DNA from: SHNJ01 sp964458615
GTDB taxonomy: Bacteria > Pseudomonadota > Alphaproteobacteria > SHNJ01
Direction: 5' to 3'
Assembly: GCA_964458615.1 (NCBI GenBank)
Contig: CAYWJR010000012.1
Span: 1 to 31,601, forward strand
Length of the DNA stretch: 31,601 bases
This document shows, piece by piece, positions 1-9,370 of this stretch (positions within the stretch are counted from its first letter, which is position 1; the number at the start of each line of letters is the position of its first letter). The notes beneath the pieces are model-generated. The model was not told the origin of the DNA, made no database searches, and was given only the letters and a program-made list of their open reading frames with translations. Made by a program: the position numbers and the translations under genes.

Positions 1-256
1 TCGCGCCGATGTGATCTTCGTGCGCGTGCGTTACGATCAACCCAAGCAAATTCGCCTTGTTATCGATGATGAATTGCGGATCCGCCATCATGACGTCGAT
101 CCCCGGAATGCCGTCATGCGCGAAACTGATTCCGCAATCGACCATGATCCATTTTCCGGCATGGCCGTACAAATACATATTCATGCCGATTTCGCCGGCA
201 CCGCCCAGTGGAACATACAATATTTCGGTATTTTTAGGCTGAGGATTAAACGCCAC
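1..256 (-). CDS. rnj: Ribonuclease J, N-terminal part (runs off the left edge)
   Basis: RNase J is a metallo-beta-lactamase/beta-CASP ribonuclease that matures and degrades RNA in the cytoplasm. Only the first 85 codons lie in the window. The visible protein opens with NTEILYVPLGGAGEIGMN, then MVDCGISF, and reaches the zinc-binding HxHxDH signature as THAHEDHIG (His77, His79, Asp81, His82), which is diagnostic for the family. The start is a GTG at 256: the same frame has a TGA stop two codons upstream, so no earlier start is possible. It overlaps the end of coaX by 11 bases, which suggests translational coupling as last gene of the nuo-birA-coaX transcript. The catalytic remainder is outside the window. 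Confidence 0.93.
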   Translation of the reverse strand, partial: MAFNPQPKNTEILYVPLGGAGEIGMNMYLYGHAGKWIMVDCGISFAHDGIPGIDVMMADPQFIIDNKANLLGLIVTHAHEDHIGA

Positions 257-1061
257 TTTTCACGCTTCTAAGTTTGATGTTGCGCAAGCCTTTGGCATTG
301 CGGAGATAAAGTTTGCTAAGGCCGTTTAATGTCAAATCCCGGTCAATAGCATAAAGATTCGGTATAACGTCCGCAAAAAATCCGGCCAATCCGCCGGTTG
401 CGATAATCGTCATTTTGCGGCCATATTCTTCTTCGATTTTTTGCAACACGCCGGAAATCAGCCCGGCATAACCCCAATAGGCGCCGGATTGCATGGCATC
501 GACCGTGCGTTTACCGATGACTTGTTTCGGCCGGGCAATCGCCACGCGCGGCAATTTCGCCGTTCCTTGAACCAGTGCGTTCAGGGACAAATTGATTCCA
601 GGGCATATTGTTCCGCCGATGTACGAACCATTTTCGTCAATAACATCGAATGTCGTCGCCGTACCGAAATCGATTACAACGCAAGGCAACGGATATTTAT
701 CCACCGCGGCGATCGCATTGACCAAACGGTCGGCGCCGACTTCTTCGGGGGATTCGACATGAACCGCGATGCCCAAATCGAAATTTTCTTGACCCACGTA
801 AAATGGTTTTACGCCGAAATAAGTTTCGCATAATTTATACAATGCGTGCCCGGTTTGCGGCACAACGTTGGCGATTATCGCCCCGGATATTTTCGCTGCA
901 TCGACATTTTTGAACGAAAATAATTGCAACAACCAAACCGCGAATTCATCCGCTGTACGGTTTACATCGGTGGTAATCCGCCAGGATCCTATTAAATCCT
1001 TGCCGTCATGTATGGCGAAAACCGTATTGGTGTTCCCAGAATCTATACAAAGGTGATACAT
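246..1061 (-). CDS. coaX: Type III pantothenate kinase
   Basis: Catalyses ATP-dependent phosphorylation of pantothenate, the first step of coenzyme A synthesis, in the cytoplasm. The 271-residue product has the ASKHA-fold signatures of type III enzymes: IDSGNTNTVFA at the N-terminus (phosphate loop), GADRLVNAIAA from about residue 109, DFGTATTFD at 131-139, GGTICPG at about 149 and TGGLAGFF at about 222. I chose ATG 1061 because it gives the family's usual start just before the first motif. A longer TTG start at 1094 would add 11 residues and overlap birA. The gene follows birA by 22 bases and overlaps rnj, so it is within the nuo 3' operon. Confidence 0.95.
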   Translation of the reverse strand: MYHLCIDSGNTNTVFAIHDGKDLIGSWRITTDVNRTADEFAVWLLQLFSFKNVDAAKISGAIIANVVPQTGHALYKLCETYFGVKPFYVGQENFDLGIAVHVESPEEVGADRLVNAIAAVDKYPLPCVVIDFGTATTFDVIDENGSYIGGTICPGINLSLNALVQGTAKLPRVAIARPKQVIGKRTVDAMQSGAYWGYAGLISGVLQKIEEEYGRKMTIIATGGLAGFFADVIPNLYAIDRDLTLNGLSKLYLRNAKGLRNIKLRSVKSGV

Positions 1062-1083
1062 GCAACGCTTTTTCCGGTTTAAA

Positions 1084-1818
1084 TTACAATCCAATCGCGC
1101 CGGATAATACCGGCATTATATGGCCCGATTCGGTTTGCAATAATAACGCGCCGTCATCGCGTAAATCAAGGAATATGCCGCCAATCGGCGCATCATCTTT
1201 GTCGGTTTGGCCGGAAACGGTGATTTTTTGACCTTTAAACGCCGCTTTTTGCAACCAAGCCAAGCGATATGGCGCAAACCCGGCCTGTTCCCAGGATGCC
1301 ACCATTTGCTGCAATTTAGCCGCCAGACGGCCAATGACATCCTCGGCCTTTAAAACCCGCCCGGATTCTGCGGCAATTGATGTTGCTGGGTACACCGCCA
1401 ATTCCGGATGCGAAATCAGATTGATTCCTATACCCATCAGCAAATGATTTTTCAATGAAGCATCCTGATGCGTTTCAAGCAATATGCCGCATAGTTTTTT
1501 GTTACCCCACAATATGTCGTTCGGCCACTTGCATTGCAATTCAGGCGCAATGCCCAAACAATCCCCTATGGCCTCGCAAACCGCCAACGCCGCGACAAAC
1601 GATAATTGTGGCCATTCTTGGACTTTGCGCGATGGAACGCAAACATGCGTGTAAAAAACATTGCCAGCATCCGATTGCCAAACGCGCCCTTTTCGCCCAC
1701 GCCCGGCCGATTGCCGGTTCGCGCTAACACCGAACGGTGCCGGAACGCCATCGTTCAACAGGCGTTTTGCCTCGGAATTGGTGGAATCGATTTGATCGTG
1801 GGAATAAAGCGGTTGCAA
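1084..1818 (-). CDS. birA: Biotin--[acetyl-CoA-carboxylase] ligase (no DNA-binding domain)
   Basis: Attaches biotin to the carboxyl-carrier protein of acetyl-CoA carboxylase via biotinyl-AMP. Of 244 residues, the conserved stretches are DSTNSEAKRL (11-20), GRGRKGR at 39-45 (biotinyl-AMP loop), CKWPNDI at about 96-102 and KLCGILLE at 108-115, with a small C-terminal SH3-like domain. There is no N-terminal helix-turn-helix, so it should be a class I ligase that does not repress biotin genes. The start is TTG 1818, nine bases after the nuoN stop, with a weak AGGCG ribosome site; no ATG lies near the conserved N-terminus. Ligase between nuoN and coaX is the usual alphaproteobacterial arrangement. 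Confidence 0.93.
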   Translation of the reverse strand: MQPLYSHDQIDSTNSEAKRLLNDGVPAPFGVSANRQSAGRGRKGRVWQSDAGNVFYTHVCVPSRKVQEWPQLSFVAALAVCEAIGDCLGIAPELQCKWPNDILWGNKKLCGILLETHQDASLKNHLLMGIGINLISHPELAVYPATSIAAESGRVLKAEDVIGRLAAKLQQMVASWEQAGFAPYRLAWLQKAAFKGQKITVSGQTDKDDAPIGGIFLDLRDDGALLLQTESGHIMPVLSGAIGL

Positions 1819-1827
1819 AATCGCCTG

Positions 1828-3324
1828 TTACCCGATTGTGCCGATGGAATATATCAACGTCGATGCCCGCGCCGACCAATCCATCACGATATTCGGATAG
1901 AACACGAAAACGGTCAATATCAACGCACTGGCGGCCATCAACAAACGCAATTCCGGAAATACAATTTTATCCAGCGATTCTTTGGCTTCGTCGAAATACA
2001 TGATTTTGACGATATTCAAATAATAATAAGCCGAAATAACGCTGGCCAAAACGCCGAACACCGCCAACCAATACAGATTGGCGTTCAATGCCGCCATGAT
2101 TACATAAAATTTGGCGAAAAATCCGGCCAATGGCGGAATGCCCGCCATGGAAAATAATACGACCAGCAAGCACAGCGACATAATGGGGCTGGATTTTGAA
2201 AGGCCGGATAAATCCGCAATCGCCTCGACCGGTTTGCCATTGCGGCGCATCGCCATGATAAACGCGAATGCTCCGGCGCTCATAATCAAATAGATGATCA
2301 TATAAAATACCAGCGCCTTAATACCTTCTTGGGATGCCGCCGCAATACCCATCAAAACAAACCCCATATGCCCAATCGAGCTATAGGCCATAAGACGCTT
2401 GATATTGGTTTGCCGCAATGCCGCCACCGCGCCGACCAACATGGATGCGGCCGACAAAAACACCAAAATTTGCTGCCAAATATCGGCGTTATTGATGAAC
2501 GGCGTGGACAATACCCGAACCAATAATCCCAAGGCGGCGATTTTAGGCGCAATCGCGAAAAACGCGGTAACCGGTGTCGGCGCACCTTCGTATACATCGG
2601 GCGTCCACATGTGAAACGGAACGGCCGAAATTTTAAATGCCAACCCGGCCAGCATAAACACGATGCCGGTAACCAGGCCCAGATTGTCCTTGATCGCAAA
2701 ATTTTCCATAACCCTGGATATTTGGTAAAAATCCAAACTGCCGGTGAAACCGTAAATAAAGGAAATTCCAAACAACAACATCCCCGACGATAATGCGCCA
2801 AGAACGAAATATTTAATCCCCGCCTCGGTCGAACGCGGATTGTCGCGGTCAAACGCCGCCAGAACGTATAACGCCAAACTTTGCAATTCCAGGCCGACAT
2901 ACAGCACCAAAAAATTATTGGCGGAAACCATAACCATCATGCCGACAACGGCCAACATCATCAGAACCGGGAATTCGTGGCGCGCATCGTTTTTATGCTG
3001 CCAAAAACGGTATGTCAAAATAACCGCAACCGCGGAACCCGCCAAAATCATGTATTTCATTGCGGCCGCAAACGGATCGACACGGAACATCGTACCCATC
3101 GCCATCGCGGAATATTCCAATTTCATGGATGACAAATATTGATTCGTCGCGCAAACCAAATAAGCCGCAAAACCAAATCCGACCAACGCGACAACGGTTG
3201 ATCCGGCATAAGCGCGTTTTTTATCATACACCCCGAAAATCAACGCAATTGCGGCGAAAACCACCATCGCGATTTCCGGAAGAATCAATTTAAAATCATA
3301 CCATTCAGGAACGAAGTGACCCAT
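1828..3324 (-). CDS. nuoN: NADH-quinone oxidoreductase subunit N
   Basis: One of the three antiporter-like proton-pumping subunits of respiratory complex I, in the inner membrane. The 498-residue protein is almost wholly hydrophobic, with about 14 predictable membrane helices. It carries the family signature FHMWTPDVYEGAPTPVTAF with downstream lysines (APKIAALGLLVR) and the IKRLMAYSSIGHMGF stretch that places a charged residue in the membrane channel. Length is normal. ATG 3324 lies two bases after the nuoM stop, so the two are probably coupled. It is the last nuo gene before birA. Confidence 0.97.
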   Translation of the reverse strand: MGHFVPEWYDFKLILPEIAMVVFAAIALIFGVYDKKRAYAGSTVVALVGFGFAAYLVCATNQYLSSMKLEYSAMAMGTMFRVDPFAAAMKYMILAGSAVAVILTYRFWQHKNDARHEFPVLMMLAVVGMMVMVSANNFLVLYVGLELQSLALYVLAAFDRDNPRSTEAGIKYFVLGALSSGMLLFGISFIYGFTGSLDFYQISRVMENFAIKDNLGLVTGIVFMLAGLAFKISAVPFHMWTPDVYEGAPTPVTAFFAIAPKIAALGLLVRVLSTPFINNADIWQQILVFLSAASMLVGAVAALRQTNIKRLMAYSSIGHMGFVLMGIAAASQEGIKALVFYMIIYLIMSAGAFAFIMAMRRNGKPVEAIADLSGLSKSSPIMSLCLLVVLFSMAGIPPLAGFFAKFYVIMAALNANLYWLAVFGVLASVISAYYYLNIVKIMYFDEAKESLDKIVFPELRLLMAASALILTVFVFYPNIVMDWSARASTLIYSIGTIG

Positions 3325-3326
3325 GA

Positions 3327-4862
3327 TTACTCTGCCTTTGGTGAAACGGATTCAGGTAAAGATATTTGAACCGGCGCGCGCGCCAAATCGGATTGCACAT
3401 CGGCCAGCAATTTTTCCACCGCTGGCGCCATTGGCCGCATAAAACTGGCTGGATAAATACCCATCCACAACACCAGCGCGATCAAAGGCGCAAAAACGGT
3501 TATTTCTTGCCAACCTAGATCCTTTAAATTTTTCAGGGACATTTTTTCCATCTTGCCCAAAACCACGCGGCGGTACAGCCACAACGAATACGCCGCACCC
3601 AAAATAACGCCCGTCAACGCCAGCAATGCGACCCATTGATTCGATTGATATGCGCCGATCAGGGATAAAAATTCGCCCACGAATCCGCTTGTGCCCGGCA
3701 ATCCAACCGACGCCAGCGTGAATATCATAAACACGAATGCATAAACCGGCATGCGTTCAACCACGCCACCATAAGACGCTATTTCGCGCGAATGAATGCG
3801 ATCATACAATACGCCAACGCACAAAAACAACGCCGCCGAAACAAATCCATGCGACAACATTTGGACGATTGCGCCCTGAATGCCTTGCATGTTCATTACG
3901 AAAATCCCCATGGTCACGAATCCCATGTGAGCGACCGATGAATATGCGATCAGTTTTTTCATGTCTTCTTGCGCCAATGCGACCAAAGATGTGTATATAA
4001 TCGCAATCACGCTAAGCGCCAGGATATATGGCGCGAAATCCGCGGCCGCATGCGCGAACATAGGCAAAGAAAACCGCAAAAATCCATATCCGCCCATTTT
4101 CAACAAAACGCCGGCCAAAATCACCGATCCGCCCGTGGGCGCTTCGACGTGCGCGTCGGGCAACCATGTGTGCACCGGCCACATTGGAATTTTAACGGCA
4201 AAGGATGCAAAAAATGCCAAAAATAGCCAATGTTGCATCGGCACAGGGAAATCGGTCAGTGCCAATACGGTCATGTCGGTGGTTTTGGCGTACCAATACA
4301 TCGCCACCATAGCGACCAGCATCAACACCGATCCCAGCAACGTGTACAAAAAGAATTTAAACGAAGCATACACGCGCCGCGCGCCGCCCCATACGCCGAT
4401 GATCAAAAACATCGGAATCAACACGCCTTCGAAAAACAGATAAAACAAAACCATGTCCATCGCACAGAACATGCCGACCATCAATGTTTCCAAAACCAAA
4501 AACGCCACCATGTATTCGCGGACGCGTTTTTCAACCGAACGCCAGCTGGCCACGACGCAAATCATGGTCAACAAAGTCGACAGCAGCACAAAAAACAACG
4601 AAATGCCGTCAACGCCCATCTGGTAATTGATCCCCAGCGCGTTAAACCATGGGGTTTTTTCGACGAATTGGTAATCCGCCTTGGTTGCATCGAAATTATG
4701 CCACAACAGCAGGGACAGAATAAAAGTAATGATCGATGTCCAGAGCGCGGTGAACCGCGCATTGCGTTCGACCTGCTCCTTTGTTCCGCGCAGCAATAAA
4801 ACCAACAGCGCGCCGAACAACGGCAAAAAGGTCACAACCGATAATATCGGCAATCCGTACAT
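3327..4862 (-). CDS. nuoM: NADH-quinone oxidoreductase subunit M
   Basis: Second antiporter-like proton-pumping subunit of complex I, inner membrane. The 511-residue product shows the Mrp/NuoM core PVHTWLPDAHVEAPTGGSV followed by LLKMGGYGF, and MKKLIAYSSVAHMGF in the second half of the channel; about 14 membrane helices. The start taken is ATG 4862, preceded by GGAG six bases upstream and two bases after the nuoL stop. A GTG at 4874 in the same frame would add four residues and lacks its own ribosome site. Length and neighbours are normal for the family. Confidence 0.97.
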   Translation of the reverse strand: MYGLPILSVVTFLPLFGALLVLLLRGTKEQVERNARFTALWTSIITFILSLLLWHNFDATKADYQFVEKTPWFNALGINYQMGVDGISLFFVLLSTLLTMICVVASWRSVEKRVREYMVAFLVLETLMVGMFCAMDMVLFYLFFEGVLIPMFLIIGVWGGARRVYASFKFFLYTLLGSVLMLVAMVAMYWYAKTTDMTVLALTDFPVPMQHWLFLAFFASFAVKIPMWPVHTWLPDAHVEAPTGGSVILAGVLLKMGGYGFLRFSLPMFAHAAADFAPYILALSVIAIIYTSLVALAQEDMKKLIAYSSVAHMGFVTMGIFVMNMQGIQGAIVQMLSHGFVSAALFLCVGVLYDRIHSREIASYGGVVERMPVYAFVFMIFTLASVGLPGTSGFVGEFLSLIGAYQSNQWVALLALTGVILGAAYSLWLYRRVVLGKMEKMSLKNLKDLGWQEITVFAPLIALVLWMGIYPASFMRPMAPAVEKLLADVQSDLARAPVQISLPESVSPKAE

Positions 4863-4864
4863 AA

Positions 4865-6796
4865 TTAACTCCACCAGTATCTAAAGACAAAATACCCAAT
4901 AAAACCGACAATGCCGACCATCATCACAAACGCGTAATGGTACATAAAACCGGATTGTGCGCGGGACAAAACACCCGCAAATTGCTGTGAAATCCGTGCA
5001 ATGCCATTGGGGCCGTACTCATCAATCATCTTGCCATCCCCGGACAGCCAGAAAAACCGGCCGATACGAAGCGCCGGTTTTATAAAAATACGATCGTACA
5101 ATTCATCGAAATACCATTTATTCAGTAAAAATTGATACAAACCCTGGAAACGTTTCGCCAATGCCGCTGGAATTTCGGGGCGCATCAAATAAAATACATA
5201 AGCCATAATGATTCCGGCCAAACCTACAACCAACGGCGCCATTTTTACCCAAACTGGCACATGGTGCGCGTGTTCCAAAACTTGGTTGGTATCGCTGTTG
5301 AAAATGGCTGCCCCCCAAAATACGGATTGGCCATCGCCTATATAATCGCCTTTTAAAATCAAACCGGCCAGCACCGCGCCCGCCGCCAGAATGAATAACG
5401 GAACCAACATAACCAATGGCGATTCATGCGCATGATCCAATACTTCTTTGTCGCCGCGATAGGATCCATGAAATGTCATCAACAACAAACGCCAGGAATA
5501 AAACGCCGTGCAAAACGCGGCGATAATACCCATCCAAAATGCGTAATATCCAACCGCGCTGTGCGCCGCCCAGGCGGATTCCAAAACCATGTCTTTTGAA
5601 AAATAACCGGCAAAGGGCGGAATACCCGCCAACGCCAAATTGCCAATCCACATCAATACATATGTGATCGGAATAATGCGCCACAAACCGCCATATCGGC
5701 GCAGATCTTGCTCGCCGCTCATCGCGTGGATAACCGATCCGGCGCCTAAAAATAACAATGCCTTGAAAAACGCGTGGGTGGTCAAATGAAACATGCCTGC
5801 CTGATATGCGCCGACACCGCAGGCGAAAAACATATATCCCAACTGGCTGCAGGTGGAATATGCAATCACGCGTTTAATGTCGTTTTGCACCAAACCGATG
5901 CTGGCCGCGAAAAATGCGGTCGTCGCGCCGACAACGGTTACCATGGCCAATGCGTCGGGGGCGAATTCAAACAATGGCGACATGCGGCAAACCAAAAACA
6001 CGCCTGCGGTTACCATGGTCGCAGCGTGAATCAAAGCGGATACTGGCGTTGGGCCTTCCATCGCATCGGGCAACCATGTGTGCAGCCCCAATTGCGCCGA
6101 TTTGCCCATAGCGCCGATAAACAACAATACGCATAAAACGGTCAGCGTATGGAAATTAAAGCCCAAGAAATTCATAAAAGCGTCTTTTTGATCCGGGGCG
6201 GATGCGAAAATTTCGGCGAAATTAACGGTATCGAACACCATGAAAATTCCGAAAATGCCCAGCGCAAATCCAAAATCGCCTACCCGGTTGACCACGAATG
6301 CCTTGATCGCGGCGGCGTTTGCTTCGGGTTTGTCGTACCAAAATCCGATCAGCAAATACGATGCCAATCCAACGCCTTCCCAACCGAAAAACATTTGCAC
6401 CAAATTATCGGATGTAACCAGCATCAGCATCATGAATGTAAACAGCGACAAATACGCCATGAAACGGGGGATGGATTTATCGTGGCTCATATAGCCCACA
6501 GAATACAAATGCACCAAAAAAGAAACACCGTTTACAACCAACAGCATCGCCGCCGACAACGCATCGAACCGCAAAGCCCAATTAAACGACAACGTACCGG
6601 AATTGACCCAATCCAACACCGGAACAATCAATTCTTGGGTGCCGGGAACGGTTGCGAATAAATAAACGGATATGGCCGCGGCAATACCAACGCCGGTACA
6701 TGTGATAATTTGCGATGCGCGGTCGCCGATCCAGCGGCCAAACATGCCGACAATCAAAAACCCAAGCAACGGCAGAAAAACAGCGGCGATATGCAT
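4865..6796 (-). CDS. nuoL: NADH-quinone oxidoreductase subunit L
   Basis: Distal proton-pumping subunit of complex I, with the long amphipathic helix along the membrane arm. The 643 residues contain the signatures GWEGVGLASYLLIGFW, LHTWLPDAMEGPTPVSALIHAATMV (given here as family landmarks in the first half) and DIKRVIAYSTCSQLGYM. The C-terminal part contains the traverse-helix region and a last membrane helix ending YWWS. ATG 6796 has a strong ribosome site (AAGGAG, six bases before). It is separated from nuoK by 51 bases, the widest gap in this nuo block. Confidence 0.97.
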   Translation of the reverse strand: MHIAAVFLPLLGFLIVGMFGRWIGDRASQIITCTGVGIAAAISVYLFATVPGTQELIVPVLDWVNSGTLSFNWALRFDALSAAMLLVVNGVSFLVHLYSVGYMSHDKSIPRFMAYLSLFTFMMLMLVTSDNLVQMFFGWEGVGLASYLLIGFWYDKPEANAAAIKAFVVNRVGDFGFALGIFGIFMVFDTVNFAEIFASAPDQKDAFMNFLGFNFHTLTVLCVLLFIGAMGKSAQLGLHTWLPDAMEGPTPVSALIHAATMVTAGVFLVCRMSPLFEFAPDALAMVTVVGATTAFFAASIGLVQNDIKRVIAYSTCSQLGYMFFACGVGAYQAGMFHLTTHAFFKALLFLGAGSVIHAMSGEQDLRRYGGLWRIIPITYVLMWIGNLALAGIPPFAGYFSKDMVLESAWAAHSAVGYYAFWMGIIAAFCTAFYSWRLLLMTFHGSYRGDKEVLDHAHESPLVMLVPLFILAAGAVLAGLILKGDYIGDGQSVFWGAAIFNSDTNQVLEHAHHVPVWVKMAPLVVGLAGIIMAYVFYLMRPEIPAALAKRFQGLYQFLLNKWYFDELYDRIFIKPALRIGRFFWLSGDGKMIDEYGPNGIARISQQFAGVLSRAQSGFMYHYAFVMMVGIVGFIGYFVFRYWWS

Positions 6797-6847
6797 TTAA
6801 ACTCCTTGATATACCAATTTCATAATCCGGTATAAATTTCTTAAAAC

Positions 6848-7156
6848 CTATCCGCGCAATTCGCTGATGTCTTCGACCGCAATGGTTTGCTTGTGGCGGA
6901 AAAACACAACCAAGATTGCAAGACCGATTGCCGCCTCGGCGGCAGCGACCGTCAGAATGAACATCGAAAATACTTGTCCGGCCAAATCGTGCAAATGCGC
7001 GGAAAAAGCGACAAAGTTTATGTTAACCGCCAACAACATCAATTCGATCGACATCAGAATAATAATCACGTTCTTGCGGTTCAAAAAAATGCCGAACAGC
7101 CCGATTGAAAACAAAATCGCGGCCACGGATAAAAAATGGGAAACCGGAATTTCCAT
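6848..7156 (-). CDS. nuoK: NADH-quinone oxidoreductase subunit K
   Basis: Small membrane subunit of complex I that links the quinone site to the antiporter subunits. At 102 residues it has the expected length and three membrane helices. The two buried glutamates used in proton transfer are visible in SIELMLLAVN (second helix) and TVAAAEAAIGLAI (third helix). ATG 7156 follows the nuoJ stop by three bases. The C-terminal tail HKQTIAVEDISELRG is typical. Confidence 0.97.
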   Translation of the reverse strand: MEIPVSHFLSVAAILFSIGLFGIFLNRKNVIIILMSIELMLLAVNINFVAFSAHLHDLAGQVFSMFILTVAAAEAAIGLAILVVFFRHKQTIAVEDISELRG

Positions 7157-7159
7157 CGC

Positions 7160-7777
7160 CTACTCCAAATTCACGCCAGTGCCCGTTGGCACCTGTTTGA
7201 TTGAAACCGATTCTTGGGCAGTGCGGTAAACCTGGGTCGATACCGATTGCCGCAACACGCCCGGGCGGTGGCGCAGCGTTAAAACAATCGCACCGATCAT
7301 CGCCACCAACAAAATAATCCCAGCCAACTGGAACACCAAAAAATAATCGGTGTATATGATGCGTCCCAAAGCATCGGTGTTGGTCAGCGCCTCTGGAATT
7401 TTTGCGCCGCGCGCCATGTCGGCCTTTGGGCTTGTCAGCCATAATTTCGCGGCGACCAGCAATTCGGTCAACAGCAAGCCGCAAATCAAAAGTCCCACCG
7501 GCAAATGCCGCATTAATCCTTGTTTTAGTGCGGCGAAATCGACATCCAGCATCATCACCACAAACAAAAACAGCACCGCAACGGCGCCGACATAGACAAT
7601 CACCAAAATCATCGCCAAAAATTCGGCGCCCATCAGCAGAAACAAGCCGGCCGCATTGAAAAACGCCAAAATCAGCCATAACACCGCGTGTACCGGGTGC
7701 CTTGCGGAAACGACCATCAATGCAGATATGATTGTAACGGCGGCAAACAGATAAAAGGCGATAAGTGCAAGAGACAT
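7160..7777 (-). CDS. nuoJ: NADH-quinone oxidoreductase subunit J
   Basis: Membrane subunit of complex I with five helices, near the quinone-linked proton channel. I start it at ATG 7777 (205 residues, MSLALIAFYLFAAVTI...), where the hydrophobic core begins and length fits the family. The frame stays open for 30 further codons upstream, but that extension is basic, hydrophilic and unlike NuoJ. The motif ILVIVYVGAVAVLFLFVVMML marks the third helix with its pi-bulge region. No convincing Shine-Dalgarno precedes 7777. It is the first nuo gene here: the expected nuoI is absent and der lies upstream, so this half-operon needs its own promoter in 7778-7951 or read-through from der. Confidence 0.95.
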   Translation of the reverse strand: MSLALIAFYLFAAVTIISALMVVSARHPVHAVLWLILAFFNAAGLFLLMGAEFLAMILVIVYVGAVAVLFLFVVMMLDVDFAALKQGLMRHLPVGLLICGLLLTELLVAAKLWLTSPKADMARGAKIPEALTNTDALGRIIYTDYFLVFQLAGIILLVAMIGAIVLTLRHRPGVLRQSVSTQVYRTAQESVSIKQVPTGTGVNLE

Positions 7778-7819
7778 TTTTTTAAATCGATTGCGATGGG
7801 ATGAAATGAAACGGCTTTG

Positions 7820-7900
7820 ATGGCAGAACTTACCCCGCTTGCGGCAAAAATCCAAGCCGTAACACAAGCCGTTGATTTATTTTCACTTTCAGGTGGATAA
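7820..7900 (+). CDS. Possible 26-residue small ORF in the der-nuoJ gap
   Basis: A short frame from ATG 7820 to TAA 7900 on the strand opposite both neighbours. The peptide starts MAELTPLAAKIQAVTQ and ends LFSLSGG; its codon use resembles that of the local genes, but there is no ribosome binding site. It may be a remnant left where nuoI would be expected, a real micro-peptide, or chance. I do not recognise it. Confidence 0.15.
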   Translation: MAELTPLAAKIQAVTQAVDLFSLSGG

Positions 7901-7951
7901 TTACCGACAGGATATTTGTTTATTTATAGGATACGATTTTATCCCGCTATC

Positions 7952-9370
7952 CTAATCCTTGTCGTATGGATTTTCGCCCTTGCGCATGTAAATCCGGATC
8001 GGAATGCCAGGCATTTCAAATTCCGTGCGCATGCGGTTGGTCAAATACCGCAAATAACTGTCCGGCATGTCATATGTGCTGTTGACGAACAAAACGAATG
8101 TCGGCGGGCGGGTTTTGATTTGTGTCGCATAGCGTAATTTTAACCTTTTACCCTTTACCATCGGCGGGGCATAGGATTCCACGGTGCGTTTCAACCAACT
8201 GTTCAATTTACCGGTTGAAATACGTTTATTCCAATATTCGTGAACTTCGAAAACCGCCTGAACGACTTTGTTTAAATTTTTGCCTTCCAGCGCGGATACG
8301 TACAAAATCGGTACATCGGATATTTGCGGCAGGGATTTTGCGATAATATCTTCGACACTGGTTTTGGTTTCGCTTTTTTCCGTAACCAAATCCCATTTAT
8401 TGATCACAACAACCACTGCGCGGCCTTCGTTCGACGCAAGATCCGCAATCGTCAAATCCTGGCGTGTGATTCCCTGGCTGACATCCAAAACCAAAACCAC
8501 GACTTCGGCCATATTCAAGGCATCAATGGTATCCGCCGTGGCCATTTGTTCCAATGTTTCAACCACGCGCGCTTTTTTGCGCAAACCCGCCGTATCGACC
8601 AATTGTATTTTCCGCCCATGCCATTCGAATGGCACGGCGATCGCATCGCGCGTAATCCCCGCCTCTGGCCCCGTCAACAATCGTTCATGGCCAAGCAGTT
8701 GGTTGACCAATGTGGATTTGCCTGCATTCGGTTTGCCGACAATGGCGATTTTTAAAATCGCGTCATTTGGATCTTTTTCCGGAATTTCCGGCATTTCGGG
8801 TTCGGATTCTTTTTTCATGCGCCGCTTGCTTTGCGGTTTGGCATCGACGAATTCTTGTTCTTTTTTTACCGCAATCGCGGGCGCGATATAATCCTGCAAA
8901 TATGCGGAAACTTGATCCATTCCCATCCCGTGCGCCGCCGCAATCGGAATCGTGGGATCGAAACCCAAACGGTAAAATTCCGTCAAATCCTCGTCGGTTT
9001 TGTTTTCGCACTTATTGATCAACAAGAATACCGGTTTATCCCGCTTGCGCAAATTATTGGCGATATTACGGTCTTCGGTTTGCAAATCCGATTTGCCGTC
9101 TACGACGAAAAAAATCAAATCTGCTTGATCCAGCGCCGATAAACTTTTTTGCGACATGCGCTGGCTTAATTTGTCGCCCTTACCGTCATCCAAACCTGCC
9201 GTATCGATTGCATTGAATTTCATGCCATGCAAATTCGCCGGCGCTTCTTGCCAATCGCGGGTTACGCCCGGCGTATCATGCACGATGGCAAGTTTTTTGC
9301 CGACCAAACGGTTGAACAATGTCGATTTTCCGACATTGGGACGTCCGACGATGGCGATTTTACAAGTCAT
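7952..9370 (-). CDS. der: Ribosome biogenesis GTPase Der
   Basis: Double-Era-like GTPase needed for assembly of the 50S ribosomal subunit. The 472 residues contain two complete G domains. The first has GRPNVGKS (9-16), DTAGL (56-60) and NKCE (119-122); the second has GKPNAGKS (212-219), DTAGL (259-263) and NKWD (324-327). An acidic/basic linker (about 175-200) separates them, and a KH-like domain forms the C-terminus. The first G4 motif ends in Glu instead of Asp. ATG 9370 overlaps the bamB stop by one base (TAATG), so translation is probably coupled. No clear terminator follows. Confidence 0.97.
   Translation of the reverse strand: MTCKIAIVGRPNVGKSTLFNRLVGKKLAIVHDTPGVTRDWQEAPANLHGMKFNAIDTAGLDDGKGDKLSQRMSQKSLSALDQADLIFFVVDGKSDLQTEDRNIANNLRKRDKPVFLLINKCENKTDEDLTEFYRLGFDPTIPIAAAHGMGMDQVSAYLQDYIAPAIAVKKEQEFVDAKPQSKRRMKKESEPEMPEIPEKDPNDAILKIAIVGKPNAGKSTLVNQLLGHERLLTGPEAGITRDAIAVPFEWHGRKIQLVDTAGLRKKARVVETLEQMATADTIDALNMAEVVVLVLDVSQGITRQDLTIADLASNEGRAVVVVINKWDLVTEKSETKTSVEDIIAKSLPQISDVPILYVSALEGKNLNKVVQAVFEVHEYWNKRISTGKLNSWLKRTVESYAPPMVKGKRLKLRYATQIKTRPPTFVLFVNSTYDMPDSYLRYLTNRMRTEFEMPGIPIRIYMRKGENPYDKD

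Noticed and set aside
441..833. Long plus-strand frame opposite coaX (130 codons)
   Set aside because: It is the antisense shadow of a clearly conserved gene; the peptide has no domain and the codon pattern belongs to the minus strand.
6810..6834. 6-bp inverted repeat TATACC/GGTATA between nuoK and nuoL
   Set aside because: It is short and AT-rich with a 13-base loop and no T-tract; many such repeats are expected by chance.
9000..9020. NKCE instead of NKxD in the first G domain of Der
   Set aside because: Glu-ending variants of this motif occur in alphaproteobacterial Der proteins, so it is not evidence of a defect.
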